A stretch of DNA of 64,000 nucleotides from Bin103 sp002238925 (GTDB lineage: Bacteria; Spirochaetota; Spirochaetia; SZUA-6; Bin103). This document shows positions 42,663-50,678 of the stretch, piece by piece (within the stretch, counting starts at the first letter, position 1; each line of letters starts with the position of its first letter). Where the stretch lies: positions 2,232,001-2,296,000 of the forward strand of contig OZ242313.1 in the NCBI GenBank assembly GCA_965208065.1, given 5' to 3'. The notes beneath the pieces were generated by a model. The model worked only from the letters and a program-made list of their open reading frames with translations. It did not search any database and was not told the origin of the DNA. A program made the translations under genes and the position numbers.

Positions 42663-43523
42663 GTGATCAGCCCTGAACAGATTGGATTTTTTCATGACAA
42701 CGGCTATCTGAAGTGTGGCCGTATTCTCGACTCGAAGCAGGTCGAAGAGATGCGTGCGGGGCTGGATCGCGTGCTGGATCTTGAAGCAGCGGGCGGTGAT
42801 GACAGCCATCACGAGTTTGGATTTGGCCACCGCCGTGGCGGTGAAGATTACCCCGAGGGCAGGGTCATCACGCAGTTCATCAACATGTGGAAGCGGGAGG
42901 CGATGTACGCGCACATCATGCACCACCCGGTGATAGCGGGCGTTGTTTGCGCTCTGCTCGACACTCCCCGGGTGCGGCTGTGGCACGATCAGATCATCTC
43001 CAAGCCGCCGGGAGACAACGGGCACTTCGAGTTTCATCAGGACTTCTACCTGTGGCCGTTGGGCGAGCCTCGCCTGGTGAGTTGTTGGCTGGCGCTCGAT
43101 GACGCTACGACGGTGAATGGCTGCATGCAGGTGGTGCCGGCGAGCCATCGTGATCCCCGCTTCGGCCTGGAGGCTTACGCCGCCGAGCTCCAGGCCAGGG
43201 AGCAGGCGAAGGATCCGGATGCGCTGCCCGAGACGCCGCGGCAGGCGATGCGCCATGAACCGATCTCGATCGGTACACCCGTCGAGCTCAAGGCGGGCGA
43301 ATGCATGTTTCACCACTGTCTAAACTTTCACGCAACGCCCCCCAATACCACGTCCGAGCAACGTCGAGCCCACGTCATGATCTACATGGCCGATGGCGTG
43401 CGCGTTAAGCTCTCGCAAGCGCCCAACCATCCCTTGGTTCCGGGATTCGAGGTGGAGGATGGGCAACCCCTGGTCGGTCGGGGATTCCCGCTGATTCAGC
43501 CGGAACGGTGGAACGGAGGGTAG
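42663..43523 (+). CDS. Phytanoyl-CoA dioxygenase (PhyH) family Fe(II)/2-oxoglutarate enzyme
   Basis: 286 residues. The double-stranded beta-helix iron ligands are His125 and Asp127 (FEFHQDFYLWP) and His223 (FHATPPN), followed by an Arg for 2-oxoglutarate. All are present, so it should be an active hydroxylase. The substrate is unknown; bacterial members act on many small molecules. The GTG start follows AAAAGGAGC. It is the last gene before the right copy of the 28-bp repeat. Confidence 0.85.
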   Translation: MISPEQIGFFHDNGYLKCGRILDSKQVEEMRAGLDRVLDLEAAGGDDSHHEFGFGHRRGGEDYPEGRVITQFINMWKREAMYAHIMHHPVIAGVVCALLDTPRVRLWHDQIISKPPGDNGHFEFHQDFYLWPLGEPRLVSCWLALDDATTVNGCMQVVPASHRDPRFGLEAYAAELQAREQAKDPDALPETPRQAMRHEPISIGTPVELKAGECMFHHCLNFHATPPNTTSEQRRAHVMIYMADGVRVKLSQAPNHPLVPGFEVEDGQPLVGRGFPLIQPERWNGG

Positions 43524-43583
43524 CGAGACACTGAGCGGGCCGCGCGCGCCCGGCTCCGGCCCGTGTGGAGCGCGGCAGTTCCT

Positions 43584-43611
43584 GTCATGATAGGCTCCCT
43601 GAAAGGCTGAC
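43584..43611 (+). repeat. Direct repeat, right copy (orphan 3' end of a ytcP-like gene)
   Basis: 27 of 28 bases match 36652-36679. In frame it encodes VMIGSLKG and a stop, but no permease sequence precedes it. It lies 65 bp upstream of the LipO-type gene, exactly where a ytcP gene would end in a normal operon. Confidence 0.75.
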
Positions 43612-43676
43612 CCGGAGTCGGGGCGGCATCGATCGATCCGTCGCCCGGTGCGGCGGGCAACAAGTAAGGAGAAGAC

Positions 43677-45320
43677 ATGCGTTGCAGACGCGTACTTCGG
43701 GGGAGCGGCCTGGTGCTGTTCATTTTGCTCCTGGCGGGAGCGCAGGCGGCCTTTGCCACCGGCGCGGAAGAAGGCGCCGCGGCGTCTGCGGTGATGATCA
43801 ACGGGGCGGGGCAGCTGCCGATCGTCGACGAGCCCTACACGCTGACCGTGGCGGCGATCATCCCGCCCAACATCGTCGACATCAGCACCAACACGGCCAC
43901 GCAGTGGGCGGAGGAGCAGACCAACGTCAACATCGAGTGGCAGACGCTGCAGTGGGGCGGTGAGGGGCGCAACAAGGCCAACCTGATGCTGGCCAGCGGC
44001 GCCGACCTGCCCGACATCTTCCTGGGCAACCAGATTGTGCGCGGCGTCGACTTCGCCTACGGGTCGCAGGGACTGCTGGTGCCGCTCAACGACTTCATCG
44101 AGAACGAGTCCGTGCACATCAAGAAGCTGTATGAGCAGATCCCGCTCACGGCCAGCCAGATGACCATGCCGGACGGCAACATCTACTCGATCGGCTCGAT
44201 GTCGCTGATCCGCCAGAACCGGCCGTACGCCAAGGCGTGGTACAACGACCAGTTCATGGAAACGCTCGGCATGGGCATTCCCGACACCACCGACGGCTTC
44301 CTGGAACTGCTGCGCAAGGCCAAGGTGACCGACGTGAACGGCAACGGCGACCCCAACGACGAAATCCCGTTTACCGGCGAGAAGGGCGAGATTCCGCAGC
44401 TCTTTACCATGAACGCGTTCGTGTACGTGGACTGGCGGCGCATCAACGTGGACGAGAACGGCACGCTGTGGAGCCCGATCGTCAGCGACCAGTTTCGCGA
44501 CGGCCTGCGCTACCAGCACCAGCTCTACGCCGAGGGCCTGTGGGACCGGGAACAATTCGTTCAGGATCAGCAGCAGATGAAGCAGCTGGTGATGGGCGGC
44601 GACGCGGCGCGGCCGGTGATCATCTCCCAGCACATCAAGAACCGTTTCATCGACGCCGGCCACGAGACCTACAACAACTGGTTCAACAACTACCCGGCGC
44701 TGCAGGGGCCGGACGGGCACCGCACCGCGGCATTCAATCCGTTCTCGACCGTGCCCGGCTGGGGCGCCATCACCACGGAGGCGGAGGAGCCTCTGATCGC
44801 GTGGCGCTGGTTCGACTTCCTGGCCACCCAGGAGGCGCAATGGCGCATCTACCAGGGTGAGGAGGGCAACGACTGGGACTGGCCCGCGGAAGGCGCCATG
44901 AGCTTCTACGGGACCCCTGCCAACCTGATCGAGCACGTGTTCATGTGGGCCGAGCAGGAGCAGAACCGCGCCTGGCTGTGGATGTACCCGCGCCAGGGTT
45001 ACGAGTTCCGCACCATCGACGACGGCGACCCGTACAACGAGGCGGGCCGCCTGTACCGGCAGTCGCTCAAGTACTGGGAGCATGTTCCGGACGAGAACCT
45101 GGTGCTGCCGGTGCTCAACATGACCGAGGACGAGACCGACGAATACCAGGCGCTGCGCACCGAGATCCTGGCCTACCACAACGAGAGCTGGGTCAAGTTC
45201 ATTACCGGCGACCTGGACGTGGACGCGGACTGGGACGAGTACGTGGGCACGCTCGAGCGGATGGGCCTGGAGCGCATGCTTGAGATCGCCCAGAAGGTGT
45301 TCGACCGCCAGTACCGCTGA
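43677..45320 (+). CDS. ABC transporter substrate-binding protein, LipO type
   Basis: 547 residues. The signal peptide (LVLFILLLAGAQAAFA) is cut before TGAEEGAA; no lipobox Cys. The mature protein is an SBP family 1-like fold with ADLPDIFLGN and a calcium-loop-like DVNGNGDPNDEIPF (about residue 220), as in polysaccharide-uptake binding proteins of the LipO group. Its natural partners are the LplB/YtcP permeases at 34.8-36.7 kb. TAAGGAG precedes the ATG. The 28-bp remnant upstream shows it once followed a ytcP gene directly. Confidence 0.87.
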   Translation: MRCRRVLRGSGLVLFILLLAGAQAAFATGAEEGAAASAVMINGAGQLPIVDEPYTLTVAAIIPPNIVDISTNTATQWAEEQTNVNIEWQTLQWGGEGRNKANLMLASGADLPDIFLGNQIVRGVDFAYGSQGLLVPLNDFIENESVHIKKLYEQIPLTASQMTMPDGNIYSIGSMSLIRQNRPYAKAWYNDQFMETLGMGIPDTTDGFLELLRKAKVTDVNGNGDPNDEIPFTGEKGEIPQLFTMNAFVYVDWRRINVDENGTLWSPIVSDQFRDGLRYQHQLYAEGLWDREQFVQDQQQMKQLVMGGDAARPVIISQHIKNRFIDAGHETYNNWFNNYPALQGPDGHRTAAFNPFSTVPGWGAITTEAEEPLIAWRWFDFLATQEAQWRIYQGEEGNDWDWPAEGAMSFYGTPANLIEHVFMWAEQEQNRAWLWMYPRQGYEFRTIDDGDPYNEAGRLYRQSLKYWEHVPDENLVLPVLNMTEDETDEYQALRTEILAYHNESWVKFITGDLDVDADWDEYVGTLERMGLERMLEIAQKVFDRQYR

Positions 45321-45346
45321 CCGCCCGAGCAAGGGCCGACCGTCGC

Positions 45347-45374
45347 GGAGCCGGGGGCGATTTCCCCCGGCTCC
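45347..45374 (+). terminator. Strong 11-bp hairpin after the LipO-type gene
   Basis: GGAGCCGGGGG (45347-45357) and CCCCCGGCTCC (45364-45374) pair perfectly around a 6-nt loop, 26 nt after the stop. It is GC-only in the stem and followed by GC-rich CGCGCCCGG tandem units rather than T. It is probably a terminator that does not rely on a U-tract. Confidence 0.65.
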
Positions 45375-45407
45375 CCGGCGCGCCCGGCGCGCCCGGCGCG
45401 GCGGCGA

Positions 45408-45436
45408 TTGACAGGCGGCGAATCGCCCCCTACCGT
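45408..45436 (+). promoter_or_regulatory. Possible promoter of the GPP34 gene
   Basis: TTGACA (45408-45413), a 17-nt spacer, and TACCGT (45431-45436). The ATG at 45449 is only 12 nt past the -10 and has no ribosome-binding site, so the transcript would be nearly leaderless. Confidence 0.4.
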
Positions 45437-45448
45437 GGTGCAGACGCC

Positions 45449-46105
45449 ATGCCCAGTTTGAGATTCGCCGAAGAAATCCTGCTGCTGCTGCTCGACGACA
45501 AGAGCGGCCGCTTCGCCAACGTGATCGAGTCGTCGCTGCGCTGCGCCATCGCCGGGGCCGTGCTGATGGACTTGGCGCTCGAGAACCGCATCGACACCGA
45601 TCCACAGCAACTCGTCCTGGTCGATGCGGCGCCGGTAGGGGACGACCTGCTCGATCCCACGCTGGCCGACATTGCGCGCGCGCCGGAGACCCGCGACGCG
45701 CGCTACTGGGTGAACCGGATCGCCGGCGATGCCGACCGCATTCGCGAGATCGCGCTGCAGCGCCTCGTCGAGCGCGGCATTCTGCACCGCGAGGACGATC
45801 GCTTCCTGTGGGTGTTTCGCTCGCGCCGCTACCCGGTGATCGACGGCGAGGCGGAGCGCGAGGTGAAGCTGCGCATCATGGAGGTGCTGTTCAGCGACGT
45901 GATCCCCGCCCCGCGCGACGTGGTGATAATCGGCCTTGCAGACTCCTGCGGCCTGTTCGGCGTGCTGCTGTCGCGGCGCGAGCTGCAGCGCGTGGCCGGG
46001 CGCATCGAGCAGGTACGCAAGCTCGACCTGATCGGCCAGGCGGTGATTCAAACCGTGGCGGAAATCGACCTGGCGATCTCCGGCGCCATGCGCACCATCA
46101 TATAG
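45449..46105 (+). CDS. GPP34-family (GOLPH3-like) phosphoprotein
   Basis: 218 residues. SLRFAEEILLLLLDDKSGRF at the N-terminus, CAIAGAVLMDLALENRID, and the C-terminal ELQRVAGRIEQVRKLDLIGQAV then QTVAEIDLAI match the all-helical GPP34 fold named after Golgi phosphoprotein 3. The eukaryotic member binds phosphatidylinositol 4-phosphate. Bacterial members are common in actinobacteria and their role is unknown. The protein is soluble, with no signal peptide. It stands alone between the transporter and the accessory region. Confidence 0.8.
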   Translation: MPSLRFAEEILLLLLDDKSGRFANVIESSLRCAIAGAVLMDLALENRIDTDPQQLVLVDAAPVGDDLLDPTLADIARAPETRDARYWVNRIAGDADRIREIALQRLVERGILHREDDRFLWVFRSRRYPVIDGEAEREVKLRIMEVLFSDVIPAPRDVVIIGLADSCGLFGVLLSRRELQRVAGRIEQVRKLDLIGQAVIQTVAEIDLAISGAMRTII

Positions 46106-46142
46106 GGCGAGAACGCGCCGCGTCGCCGCGAACCGTGAGCGT

Positions 46143-46441
46143 TCAATCCCGCACCAGCGCTCTCTGAATGCGAAGAAAGTCCTCAATTACGCTTGAGACG
46201 TCGATACGCTGCGAGAGCAGGGTGCCGTGCGCGATGTCGTTTCGCACCCTGTAGTGCTCGACGGCTCGTCGCCACTCGTCGCTGGTCTCTGGCCCCACGC
46301 CAGAACGAAGTAAGCTTGGTCGTTGATTCTCTGCTCTTGCTCGACGCGCTCACGTCCGGCTTCGTCGAAATCGTCGCGCAGATCGTCAAAGTGGTTGTCG
46401 ACCTGCTCATACAACACTGCAATGGACCGCAGGTCACTCAC
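46143..46441 (-). pseudogene. Decayed HEPN-like protein gene (internal deletion, frameshift)
   Basis: The N-terminal frame from GTG 46441 (MSDLRSIAVLYEQVDNHFDD ... NDQAYFVLAWGQ) breaks near 46285. The true C-terminus continues in another frame: SDEWRRAVEHYRVRNDIAHG then TLLSQRIDVSSVIEDFLRI, with a stop at 46143. The RNDIAH element (codons 46244-46227) is an R-x4-H motif as in HEPN RNase-like domains. The joined length (~98 residues) looks ~50-60 residues short, so a deletion removed the middle. Its start overlaps the upstream gene (GTGA), making them a pair. Confidence 0.6.
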
Positions 46442-46875
46442 CGCACAACGCGGCGCAGCCAGTCTCGGGTAAACGCTTCACGCTCGCATCGGCGCTCGGC
46501 ACGTGCGACCTGCCAGTCCGGTGCCTCGAAATTCTCGGCCAGGTCGACGATCAGATATCGGTGGCCACAGTGCTTCAGGTCCACCCGGCCATTGCCGCCG
46601 ATGATCCAGAGTGCGCGCGGCTCAAGCCTGGCGACGTGGCCCGCCGGACCGCGGATGTCAAGTGTCGGCATCCGTCTCGCCTCGACACCAAACTTGCGCA
46701 TCAGCTCTTCATGCAGGATGACGGGAGCACCCTGGCGCGTCTCCCACCCTTCCGGCAACCAATCGCCAATCATGGCGAACAACCTGCTCAGGCGCTCTTT
46801 CCAGTCATCGACGCGCCGCCGAATATGCGTCGCATCGACCGTTTCGCTGGTAACCTCGTCGAGAACCGTGCTCAA
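46438..46875 (-). CDS. Hypothetical protein, first gene of a small two-gene module
   Basis: 145 residues, no domain recognised. It is soluble, with a helical N-terminus (RRVDDWKERLSRLFAMIGDW) and a beta-rich second half (VARLEPRALWIIGGNGRVDL ... HRYLIVDLAE). There is no nucleotidyltransferase (GSxxxD) motif, so it is not an obvious MNT partner. It starts at TTG 46875 with a GGGAGAGGG site. It is translationally coupled to the decayed HEPN-like gene and has its own promoter with a dyad, an arrangement typical of toxin-antitoxin or defence pairs. Function not known. Confidence 0.5.
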   Translation of the reverse strand: MSTVLDEVTSETVDATHIRRRVDDWKERLSRLFAMIGDWLPEGWETRQGAPVILHEELMRKFGVEARRMPTLDIRGPAGHVARLEPRALWIIGGNGRVDLKHCGHRYLIVDLAENFEAPDWQVARAERRCEREAFTRDWLRRVVR

Positions 46876-46947
46876 CTGACCCTCTCCCAGAGCCGCAATT
46901 ACCTCACAGACTCATCGCTATCGGTGCCGCGGCGGCGCATGGATACA

Positions 46948-46976
46948 ATAGTATGAAGGACCACCCAATCCTTCAA
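46948..46976 (-). promoter_or_regulatory. Promoter with embedded dyad upstream of the two-gene module
   Basis: On the minus strand TTGAAG (46976-46971), a 17-nt spacer, and TACTAT (46953-46948). The perfect 7-bp inverted repeat TGAAGGA / TCCTTCA (46954-46960 and 46969-46975, 8-nt centre) fills the spacer and overlaps the -35, where an operator would block transcription. It may also serve as the terminator of the ABC exporter genes. Confidence 0.5.
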
Positions 46977-47009
46977 TGCTGCGTGCCCGCCCGACGCAAG
47001 TGACGCCCG

Positions 47010-48842
47010 TTACCCCGTCTCGATCGGCGCGCCGCTGCCGGGGGCGGTCTGGATGTATTCCAGGCTCTGGTGGCGGAAGTAGGCGTTGTACAGTTCGGCG
47101 TAGTGGCCGCCGGCCTCGAGCAGCCGGTCGTGGGTGCCCTGTTCGATGATCGCGCCGGAGCGCAGCACGACGATGCGGTCGGCACGCCTGATGGTGGACA
47201 GGCGGTGGGCGATGACGATGGCGGTGCGCTCGCGCAGCAGCTCGTCCATGCCCTCCTGCACCAGTGCCTCGGTGAGCGGGTCGATGCTGGCGGTGGCCTC
47301 GTCGAGGACCAGGATCGCGGGGTCCTGCAGCAGGACGCGGCTCAAGGCGATGAGTTGGCGCTGGCCCAGCGACAGGTTGCGCCCGCGCTCGGTCACCTCG
47401 GTGGCCAGGCCGTCCGGCAGGGTGGCGATCCAGTCGCCGCCGCCGACGCGAGCGGCTGCGGCGGCCGCGGTGGCATCGTCGGCATCGCCGCGGCCATAGC
47501 GGATGTTGTCCAGCACGCTGCCGTTGAACAGGAACGGCACCTGGGTCACGAAGCCGAGATGGCAGCGGTAGGCGGCCAAGTCCAGGCTGCGGATGTCGCG
47601 CCCGTCGACCAGTATTTCGCCGCCCTGAAACTCGTAGAAGCGGGCCACGAGCCTGGTGATGCTCGACTTGCCGGAACCGGTATGCCCCACCAGCGCCAGG
47701 GTCTCGCCCGGATCGATCGCGAGTGAGAAGTCGTCGAGTACGTCCTCACCGTCCCGGTAGCGGAATGACACGTTGCGCAACTCGACCTGCCCGGTGACGG
47801 CGGGTACCGGCTCGGTGCCGGTCTGCACCACCTGCGGGGTTGCGTCGAGCAGGGCGAACACGCGCTCGCCTGCTCCCAGTCCGAGCTGGAACTGGCTCCA
47901 GAACGACGCGATCACGGTAAGCCGGTACCAAAGCAGCCGGACGGTCAGCAGGTACAGGTACCATTCGCCGATGGTCAGGCCGCTGACGTCGGTCCGCATC
48001 CCGCCGGCGTACACCAAGGCCGCCGAGCCCAGCCCGGCGATGGTGCCCAACACGGGAATGAAGCTGGAGAACACCACGTCGTGGCGCCAGCCGAGTCGAA
48101 ACGAGCGCTCGTTCACCGGCGCGAATTGCTCGTACAGGAGCTGCTCCTTGCGGAACGACTTGGCCACCCCGATGCCGCTCATCGTCTCGTGCACGTGACT
48201 GCTGACGTCGGCCACCGACCGGCGTGACTGGGTTACGACGCGGCGGGATAGATGCCGAAACGCGAGCGCCACCGAGAACATCGCCGGCGCCAGGATGAGC
48301 GCGATCAGCGTCAGGGGCACGTCGATGGTGAACAGGTAGGCGAAAATCAGCCCGGTCATGACGGTCTGGCCCACCACGTCGATGGTCATCGTCACAACCT
48401 TGGAGAATGCCTCGGTGTCGGACAGCACGCGGCTGACGATGCCGCCGGTGGAGTAGCGGTCGAAGAACGACAGGTCGTGGCCGAGCACCGCGTCGAAGAC
48501 GGCGCGGCGCAGGCGCAGCACCACGTTGCTCACGGCGCGGGCGGACACTGCGTAATCCAGGGCGCTCAGTCCCCAATCCGACAAGCTCAACAGCAGGATG
48601 GCCACTACCGCCACGGCGACGGCGGCGAGCGAAAAGCCGGCGGTCGCCACCTGGTCAATGGTGCGGGACAACACGATGGGCAGGGCCACGCCGATCAGCG
48701 ATCCGGTCACGATCGCGGCCGACACCATGGCCATGGCGCGCCGCTCGGCGCGGAAGTAGCCGAGTATGCGGCCGACCAGCTCGCGGTCGCGGTAGCGGCG
48801 GTCGTAGCCCTCCGCGGCGAGGCCGTCGTAGGGAGATCGCAT
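47010..48842 (-). CDS. ABC exporter half-transporter (catalytic partner of a heterodimer)
   Basis: 610 residues: a six-helix exporter membrane domain (residues 1-330) fused to an ATPase domain. The ATPase has Walker A GHTGSGKSS, signature LSLGQRQL, Walker B ILVLDEATASID with the catalytic Glu, and IAHRLS. The signature deviates from LSGGQ. The ATG at 48842 (MRSPYDGL) is used; extension upstream reads into the neighbour gene. It has a 1-bp overlap (TAATG) with the other half. Together they form a multidrug/lipid-type exporter; the cargo is unknown. Confidence 0.9.
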   Translation of the reverse strand: MRSPYDGLAAEGYDRRYRDRELVGRILGYFRAERRAMAMVSAAIVTGSLIGVALPIVLSRTIDQVATAGFSLAAVAVAVVAILLLSLSDWGLSALDYAVSARAVSNVVLRLRRAVFDAVLGHDLSFFDRYSTGGIVSRVLSDTEAFSKVVTMTIDVVGQTVMTGLIFAYLFTIDVPLTLIALILAPAMFSVALAFRHLSRRVVTQSRRSVADVSSHVHETMSGIGVAKSFRKEQLLYEQFAPVNERSFRLGWRHDVVFSSFIPVLGTIAGLGSAALVYAGGMRTDVSGLTIGEWYLYLLTVRLLWYRLTVIASFWSQFQLGLGAGERVFALLDATPQVVQTGTEPVPAVTGQVELRNVSFRYRDGEDVLDDFSLAIDPGETLALVGHTGSGKSSITRLVARFYEFQGGEILVDGRDIRSLDLAAYRCHLGFVTQVPFLFNGSVLDNIRYGRGDADDATAAAAAARVGGGDWIATLPDGLATEVTERGRNLSLGQRQLIALSRVLLQDPAILVLDEATASIDPLTEALVQEGMDELLRERTAIVIAHRLSTIRRADRIVVLRSGAIIEQGTHDRLLEAGGHYAELYNAYFRHQSLEYIQTAPGSGAPIETG

Positions 48843-50674
48843 TACGGTGCCTTCCCCGCCGCGGGAACGGAAGGCGTGCCGGCTGCACGGCGCAGCGGCG
48901 GCAGGTCGATGTCGTAGTGGCTGAAGATTCGGCGGTACACCTTGGAGGTGGCCAGCAGTTGGTCGTGCGAGCCGTTCGTCACCACGCGCCCGCGGTCGAG
49001 TACCAGCACGCGGTCCGCCCAACGGATCTGCGACAGCCGGTGGGTGATGATCAGCGTGGTGCGGCCCTGCTGCACGTTGTACAGCGCCCGCTGTATCTCG
49101 TCTTCGGTGGCGCTGTCGATGGCGCTGGTGGAGTCGTCCAGGATCAGGATGCGCGGGTCCTTGAGGAAAGCGCGCGCGAGGGCGATGCGCTGCCGCTGGC
49201 CGCCGGACAGGGTAACGCCGCGCTCGCCGATGATGGTGTCGTAGCCGTCGGTGAACGCTGCGATGAATTCGTGGGCGGCCGCCGCGCGGGCCGCGGCTTC
49301 CAGGTCGCGGCGGCCGGCGCCGGGACGGGCGAAGGCGATGTTGTCGGCAATCGACAGGGAGAACAGGAACACGTCCTGCTCGATGGTGGCGATCTGCGAG
49401 CGCAGGCTGGTCAGGTTCCAGCCGCGCAGGTCGACGCCGTCGATGGCAAGGCGCCCGCTGCCGGGGTCGTAGGTGCGGTTCACCAACTGGGTGAGCGTGG
49501 TCTTGGCGGATCCGGTCTGGCCGACCAGCGCCACCGTCTCACCGGCGGCGATGTGCAACTCGACATCGGCCAGCACCGCCTGTCCGGCGTGGTAGCCGAA
49601 GGAGACCCGCTCGAAGTCGATGGTTCCGCGCATCGCCGCCTCGTGGCCGCCGGTGTTCTGGTCCAGCTCCGTGGACGCAGTGAGCATGGCGAGAATCCGG
49701 CGCGCCCCCGCGAAGCCGTTGCGCAGTTGGGAGAACACCCTGGTCGCCTTGTTGCTGGGGTTGCGGAACAGCGCCATCAGCCCAACGAAGGCGATCAGCT
49801 CGCTCAACTCGATGCGTCCGGCGTGCAGCACCACGATCCCGTGCAACAGCGCCAGCGCCGTGGAGATGCCGAACGCCAGCAGCGCCAGGTTGAGCGCCTC
49901 GATCCGGCCCTGCCGCACCAGCAGGTCACGAAGCACTCCGGCTGCACCGGCGAATCGCCGCCGCTCCCAGGCTTCGCGCACGGTAGCCTTGACCATCTCG
50001 ATGCCGGTGATCACCTCCTCCGCCACCGCCGCCAGCCGGCCATACTGGGTGCGCTGCTCGGCCAGCACCGGCCCGACGCGCCGCATGTGATCGCGCACCG
50101 CGGCGGCAAACGCCAGGCCATACAGCGCCGGCACGACCGCAAGCACGGGATCGATCAGCGCGACGTAGGTCAGCGTCACTACGAACCCGATCGGCAGGTC
50201 GGTGAGGTACACGAAGGCGGGATTGACCATCTCGTTGACCATGCGCGTGTCGTCGGTGGCGCGCGCTACCAGGTCGCCGATGCGCTGGCGGTTGTGAAAG
50301 GTCTGACTCTTGCCGAGCAGGCCGCGGTACAACTCGTCGCGGGCGTCGCGCTGCAGGCGGTGCCCGAGGCTGGCGGCGCAGGCCATCACCCCGATCAGCG
50401 CCGCGGAGTTGCCGGCCATCACGCCCAGCAGCCGGAGAGCGGCGAGCAGCAGCTCACGGCTGCCGAGGCCGTCGATCACCACCTGCGCGGCGCGGCCGAT
50501 CATCACCGGCATCAAGGCGAACAACGTCCAGGAGGTGAGCTGCAACAGCACCGCGAGAACGACGACAACCGGGTAGCGGCGCAGGTGCGACACGATCCAG
50601 CGTCCCGGGGAACGGGTATCGAAAGCGGCGGCGCGCGGCGCCGAGCCGGCTGCCGCGGTGAATTCCGAAGCCAT
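48842..50674 (-). CDS. ABC exporter half-transporter (degenerate-site partner)
   Basis: 610 residues, six-helix membrane domain plus ATPase. Walker A reads GQTGSAKTT (Ala instead of the third Gly). Walker B is ILILDDSTSAID with Asp in place of the catalytic Glu. The signature LSGGQRQR is canonical. This is the pattern of the non-hydrolysing half in heterodimeric exporters such as TM287/288 and BmrC/D. It follows the GNAT gene by 4 bp. Confidence 0.9.
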   Translation of the reverse strand: MASEFTAAAGSAPRAAAFDTRSPGRWIVSHLRRYPVVVVLAVLLQLTSWTLFALMPVMIGRAAQVVIDGLGSRELLLAALRLLGVMAGNSAALIGVMACAASLGHRLQRDARDELYRGLLGKSQTFHNRQRIGDLVARATDDTRMVNEMVNPAFVYLTDLPIGFVVTLTYVALIDPVLAVVPALYGLAFAAAVRDHMRRVGPVLAEQRTQYGRLAAVAEEVITGIEMVKATVREAWERRRFAGAAGVLRDLLVRQGRIEALNLALLAFGISTALALLHGIVVLHAGRIELSELIAFVGLMALFRNPSNKATRVFSQLRNGFAGARRILAMLTASTELDQNTGGHEAAMRGTIDFERVSFGYHAGQAVLADVELHIAAGETVALVGQTGSAKTTLTQLVNRTYDPGSGRLAIDGVDLRGWNLTSLRSQIATIEQDVFLFSLSIADNIAFARPGAGRRDLEAAARAAAAHEFIAAFTDGYDTIIGERGVTLSGGQRQRIALARAFLKDPRILILDDSTSAIDSATEDEIQRALYNVQQGRTTLIITHRLSQIRWADRVLVLDRGRVVTNGSHDQLLATSKVYRRIFSHYDIDLPPLRRAAGTPSVPAAGKAP

Positions 50675-50678
50675 CGTG

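Noticed and set aside
45375..45402. CGCGCCCGG tandem units as a CRISPR or functional repeat
   Set aside because: Three short GC units without spacers; simple low-complexity sequence after the terminator hairpin.
43320..45605. 761-codon minus-strand open frame over the LipO-type gene
   Set aside because: Shadow frame without motifs or a ribosome site; it crosses several real plus-strand features including the 28-bp repeat and the terminator hairpin.
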